Source: Desulfatitalea sp. (GTDB lineage: Bacteria > Desulfobacterota > Desulfobacteria > Desulfobacterales > Desulfosarcinaceae). From it: a DNA stretch of 8,814 nt. The notes below the pieces were generated by a model. The model was given only the letters and a program-made list of their open reading frames with translations. It had not been told where the DNA came from and did not search any database. Made by a program: the position numbers and the translations under genes. Positions 6,572-8,814 of this stretch are shown piece by piece. Position 1 is the first letter of the stretch, and every line of letters starts with the position of its first letter. The stretch is from contig JAGTVD010000472.1 of assembly GCA_018224505.1 (NCBI GenBank), positions 1 through 8,814 of the forward strand, written 5' to 3'.

Positions 6572-6702
6572 GTGGCGCTGTGGGGACATACGCCGCAAAG
6601 CATTGGATGATCTCATCAATTACAGCATCAATCGGGCGATTGCCCGTTTGTCATATGGCAGGCAAGCAACCGTAACGGACCTGCGGAAATCGCCTGCCTA
6701 TG
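6572..6702 (+). other. Structured 5' leader of qrcA (three predicted hairpins)
   Basis: Three stem-loops can be read here. GTGGCG (6572-6577) pairs with CGCCGC (6591-6596) with one G-U pair. CGGGC (6633-6637) pairs with GCCCG (6642-6646) around GATT. GGCAGGC (6657-6663) pairs with GCCTGCC (6692-6698), extended by CATA (6652-6655) with TATG (6699-6702) across one bulged base; its loop holds a small CCG-TAA-CGG hairpin. None is followed by a T-run, so they are not plain terminators. The leader may affect mRNA stability or translation. I recognise no known riboswitch class. Confidence 0.45.
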
Positions 6703-6741
6703 AGTGCAATGGATAGCGTGACCCGGATTCCAAACAATACG

Positions 6742-6747
6742 ACGGAG
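6742..6747 (+). promoter_or_regulatory. Ribosome binding site that fixes the qrcA start
   Basis: ACGGAG lies five bases before ATG 6753. The frame also has a GTG at 6747, but that codon overlaps the ribosome binding site itself, so ATG 6753 is the better start. Confidence 0.75.
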
Positions 6748-6752
6748 TGTCC

Positions 6753-7439
6753 ATGAGCAGCAATGATGATCCCAAAACCAACGGTGCCGACAGCGATGCC
6801 CACGTCTCCCCGTCCAGCGCGACGCACACCATTCCTTACATCATTCTCTTTTTCATCCTGGGAATGGCCGCGAGCATGGTCTTGGGTTGGCTGATCTTTC
6901 CCCAACTGCTCTACAGCCAGAAAAACCAGCCGGTCGATTTCAACCACCGTCTGCACTTGGAATTGGTGGACCAGAGCTGTCAGAGCTGTCACTTTTTCCG
7001 CGAAGACGGCACTTTCTCCGGTGCCCCCAAGCTGGCCCAGTGCATCGACTGCCACGACCAACAGCTGGGGCTCAGCGAGAACGAAAAGGTCTTTTTCGAA
7101 CAGTATGTGGCCAAAGGGCGTGAAGTGCCCTGGCTCGTTTACGCCCGGCAGCCGGACTGTGTCTTCTTTTCCCATGCGGCCCATGTGGAAGGCGCCCGGA
7201 TGGACTGCGTGACCTGCCACGGGTACACCGGCACATCCGAAAGCCTGAGACCCTACGAAGAAAACCGCATCAGCGGGTACAGCAGGGATATCTGGGGGCG
7301 CAAGATTTCCGGCTTGAAGAGCAACAGCTGGGACCGCATGAAAATGAGCGACTGCGCCAAATGCCACACGCAATTCGCCGATATTCATGATTCGAGTGTG
7401 CAAACCCGTCGCGACGCCTGCTTTGTGTGCCATAAGTAA
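6753..7439 (+). CDS. qrcA: Multihaem cytochrome c subunit of the Qrc menaquinone reductase (QrcA)
   Basis: QrcA is the periplasmic electron-entry subunit of Qrc, which takes electrons from type I cytochrome c3 and delivers them to menaquinone. The 228-residue product has an N-terminal membrane anchor (about 28-49, IPYIILFFILGMAASMVLGW) with no cleavage site apparent. Five CxxCH haem motifs start at Cys76, Cys97, Cys152, Cys201 and Cys223. The last lies at the very C-terminus (CFVCHK). FNHRLH (63-68) and FSHAAH (139-144) supply His residues likely to be distal haem ligands. A variant CVFFSH (136-141) has one Cys and lies between the second and third CxxCH; the D. vulgaris QrcA is, as I recall, reported with six haems. 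Identity rests on the anchor-plus-haem layout and on qrcB downstream. A general NapC/NrfH or class III cytochrome fits less well. Confidence 0.88.
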   Translation: MSSNDDPKTNGADSDAHVSPSSATHTIPYIILFFILGMAASMVLGWLIFPQLLYSQKNQPVDFNHRLHLELVDQSCQSCHFFREDGTFSGAPKLAQCIDCHDQQLGLSENEKVFFEQYVAKGREVPWLVYARQPDCVFFSHAAHVEGARMDCVTCHGYTGTSESLRPYEENRISGYSRDIWGRKISGLKSNSWDRMKMSDCAKCHTQFADIHDSSVQTRRDACFVCHK

Positions 7440-7528
7440 AGCCGGGCACGGTAGGGCAGGGGGCGCTGTGAAGAATACCGACGTAACTTTTTCCACCAGC
7501 GATGAGCGACACAGGCCGAGGTAAATCT
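7440..7528 (+). other. qrcA-qrcB spacer with alternative upstream start
   Basis: The 89-bp gap holds no terminator. The qrcB frame is open from after a TAA at 7484-7486 and contains an in-frame ATG at 7502 with no clear ribosome binding site. GAGGT (7518-7522) supports the ATG at 7529. Transcription through the gap from qrcA is likely. Confidence 0.6.
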
Positions 7529-8814
7529 ATGAAACTGTCCAGAAGATGCTTTTTGTCCTTTGTCATCGGCGGCGCCGCAGGCACCGCGCTTTCCCCTTTG
7601 CCCTGGAAGCTGACCGATGATATCGCCATTTGGTCGCAGAACTGGCCGTGGACCCCGGTGCCCCCCGATGGCGAGTACACCTATGCCGCCACCACATGTA
7701 CGCTGTGTCCCGGCAATTGTCCCGTACTGGTGCGCAAAGTGGACAATCGGGCGGTCAAGATCGAGGGGCGGTCCAACAACGCCCCCGGGGGCGGCATCTG
7801 CCCGTTGGGTCTCTCCGGCCTGCAGTTGCTTTATGGACCGACACGGATCCAGGCCCCCCTGCAACGCGTGGGGGAGCGCGGCTCCGGTCACTGGCGCACC
7901 CTGACATGGCCCCAGGCCATCGATGAAGTCGCCTCCCGGCTGGCCGCCATCCGCGCCCAGGGCACTCCCCAGGCGGTGGCTGCTCTGGCCCCCTCCGAAG
8001 ACGGCACGGTGGCCCAGCTGCTCAAACGTTTGATGACCGCTTACGGTTCGCCCAACTTCATGCGCATGCCATCGGCCGACGATGCCTACCAGGCTGCCCT
8101 GCAGCTCACCGGCGGCGGCGACGTCTACGCCGCGGCGGATCTGGACAACAGTGATTTTATCCTCAGTTTCGGTTGCGCCTTGATGGATGGCTACGGATCA
8201 CCGGTGCAAACCATCCGGGCCGTGACCCAGATGAAGGCGCGCAAAGGCACGCTGGTGCAGATTGAGCCGCGGCTCTCCAATACCGCCGCCAAGGCCGATA
8301 CCTGGCTGCCCGCCCAGCCCGGCAGTGAAGCTGATCTGGCCCTTGCCATGGCCCATGTTATCATCGATAAAGGCCGTTTTGACGCGGCCTTCGCCGTCGC
8401 CCATATCGAAGGCTTCGATGCCTTTGCCCGGATGGTGCGCGAAAAATATGCGCCCGGGACCGTTGCCGGGACCACCGGCATCGATGCCGAGCGCATCACC
8501 CGCACCGCCCTGGCCTTCGCCAACGCCGAGCGGCCCATTGCGCTGCACGGGCGCGGGAAAGGGCAAATGCCCGGAAGCCTCAAGGAGGCCCTCGCCGTTC
8601 ACGCTCTCAATGCCCTGGTGGGCAATATCAATCGTCCGGGTGGTGTGCAGGTGGTGCCCGCCGCCAATCGCTATATCGACTGGCCCGCAGTGGTCTCCGA
8701 CCGTGTGGGAGAGGCCGGCGTCAATACCCAACGGTTGGACGAAGCCGGCAGCGAACGCTTTCCGCATGCGCGTCATCTCGTCCATCGTTTTATCGACAAG
8801 GTTCACGAAACTCC
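7529..8814 (+). CDS. qrcB: Molybdopterin-oxidoreductase-family subunit of Qrc (QrcB), 3' end beyond window
   Basis: The first 428 codons are present and the frame is open to the right edge; the family is usually longer. A Tat signal is clear: SRRCFL at residues 4-9, then the hydrophobic FLSFVIGGAAGTALSPL, so the folded protein is exported. An iron-sulfur motif CTLCPGNC (Cys57, Cys60, Cys64) plus Cys91 gives CxxCxxxC-x26-C, the N-terminal [4Fe-4S] site of the DMSO-reductase family. Cys91 is followed by PLG, whereas Mo enzymes commonly have C-x-K-G. The pterin-fold region is recognisable around VQIEPRLSNTAAKADTWLPA and QPGSEADLALAMAHVI. Qrc is known to be built on this fold without molybdenum, acting in electron transfer between QrcA and the iron-sulfur subunit. 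Position directly after qrcA supports qrcB over a polysulfide or thiosulfate reductase, and qrcC and qrcD should follow. The upstream ATG at 7502 would add nine residues before the Tat motif. Confidence 0.87.
   Translation, partial: MKLSRRCFLSFVIGGAAGTALSPLPWKLTDDIAIWSQNWPWTPVPPDGEYTYAATTCTLCPGNCPVLVRKVDNRAVKIEGRSNNAPGGGICPLGLSGLQLLYGPTRIQAPLQRVGERGSGHWRTLTWPQAIDEVASRLAAIRAQGTPQAVAALAPSEDGTVAQLLKRLMTAYGSPNFMRMPSADDAYQAALQLTGGGDVYAAADLDNSDFILSFGCALMDGYGSPVQTIRAVTQMKARKGTLVQIEPRLSNTAAKADTWLPAQPGSEADLALAMAHVIIDKGRFDAAFAVAHIEGFDAFARMVREKYAPGTVAGTTGIDAERITRTALAFANAERPIALHGRGKGQMPGSLKEALAVHALNALVGNINRPGGVQVVPAANRYIDWPAVVSDRVGEAGVNTQRLDEAGSERFPHARHLVHRFIDKVHET

Noticed and set aside
6581..6605. Resemblance of GGGACATACGCCGCAAAGC to part of a cyclic di-GMP (GEMM) riboswitch
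   Set aside because: GEMM-I has GGGACGCAAAGCC flanked by a GCAAACC-type segment and a later GCCTAAACC-type segment. Here the GGGAC and GCAAAGC parts are split by extra bases and the partner segments are missing.
6651..7496. 281-codon open frame on the minus strand over qrcA
   Set aside because: It is antisense to a gene with five CxxCH motifs in order. The reverse frame has no recognisable motif and is explained by GC-rich codon bias.

Overview
The window looks like chromosomal DNA of a Gram-negative, sulfate-reducing member of the former Deltaproteobacteria, probably a Desulfobacterales/Desulfosarcina-type organism. This is an inference from gene content. The right half encodes a multihaem cytochrome and a molybdopterin-family subunit that match QrcA and QrcB of the periplasmic-facing Qrc menaquinone reductase of sulfate reducers. 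They are preceded by a System II (ResB/CcsA) cytochrome c assembly pair. Coding regions are GC-rich by eye; no genus can be fixed from the sequence alone.

Layout, left to right. Positions 1-434 hold no confident gene. At the left edge, a minus-strand reading frame with a fair ribosome binding site may be the first 20 codons of a divergent gene. The rest is AT-richer and carries a 10-bp-phased repeat, a small hairpin and a TTGACA box. Positions 435-848 encode a small histone H1-like protein with a coiled coil, a Lys/Ala/Pro tail and a winged helix, closed by a textbook terminator at 893-934. Between it and the next gene lies a large nested inverted repeat (963-1031) whose core is a perfect 36-bp palindrome. 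Positions 1089-3968 encode a two-module M16 (insulinase/PqqL-type) zinc peptidase with a lipoprotein signal. After a C-rich spacer of about 220 bp come resB (4189-5652) and ccsA (5684-6526), a two-gene unit for haem delivery and attachment in the periplasm. A promoter-like sequence and a hairpin-rich leader of about 190 nt follow, then qrcA (6753-7439) and qrcB (7529 to beyond the right edge). qrcC and qrcD would be expected just outside.

How the genes fit together. ResB/CcsA exports haem and attaches it to CxxCH motifs. QrcA, directly downstream, has five such motifs and is a likely client. QrcA would receive electrons from periplasmic cytochrome c3 (fed by hydrogenases and formate dehydrogenases) and pass them through QrcB and the missing QrcC/QrcD to menaquinone. 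The histone-like protein and the M16 lipoprotein have no evident functional link to this cluster.

No clearly new multi-gene system was found. The observations most worth following are the nested palindrome at 963-1031, the single-cysteine CxxxSH site in QrcA, the CPLG sequence where Mo enzymes have CxKG in QrcB, and the structured qrcA leader.
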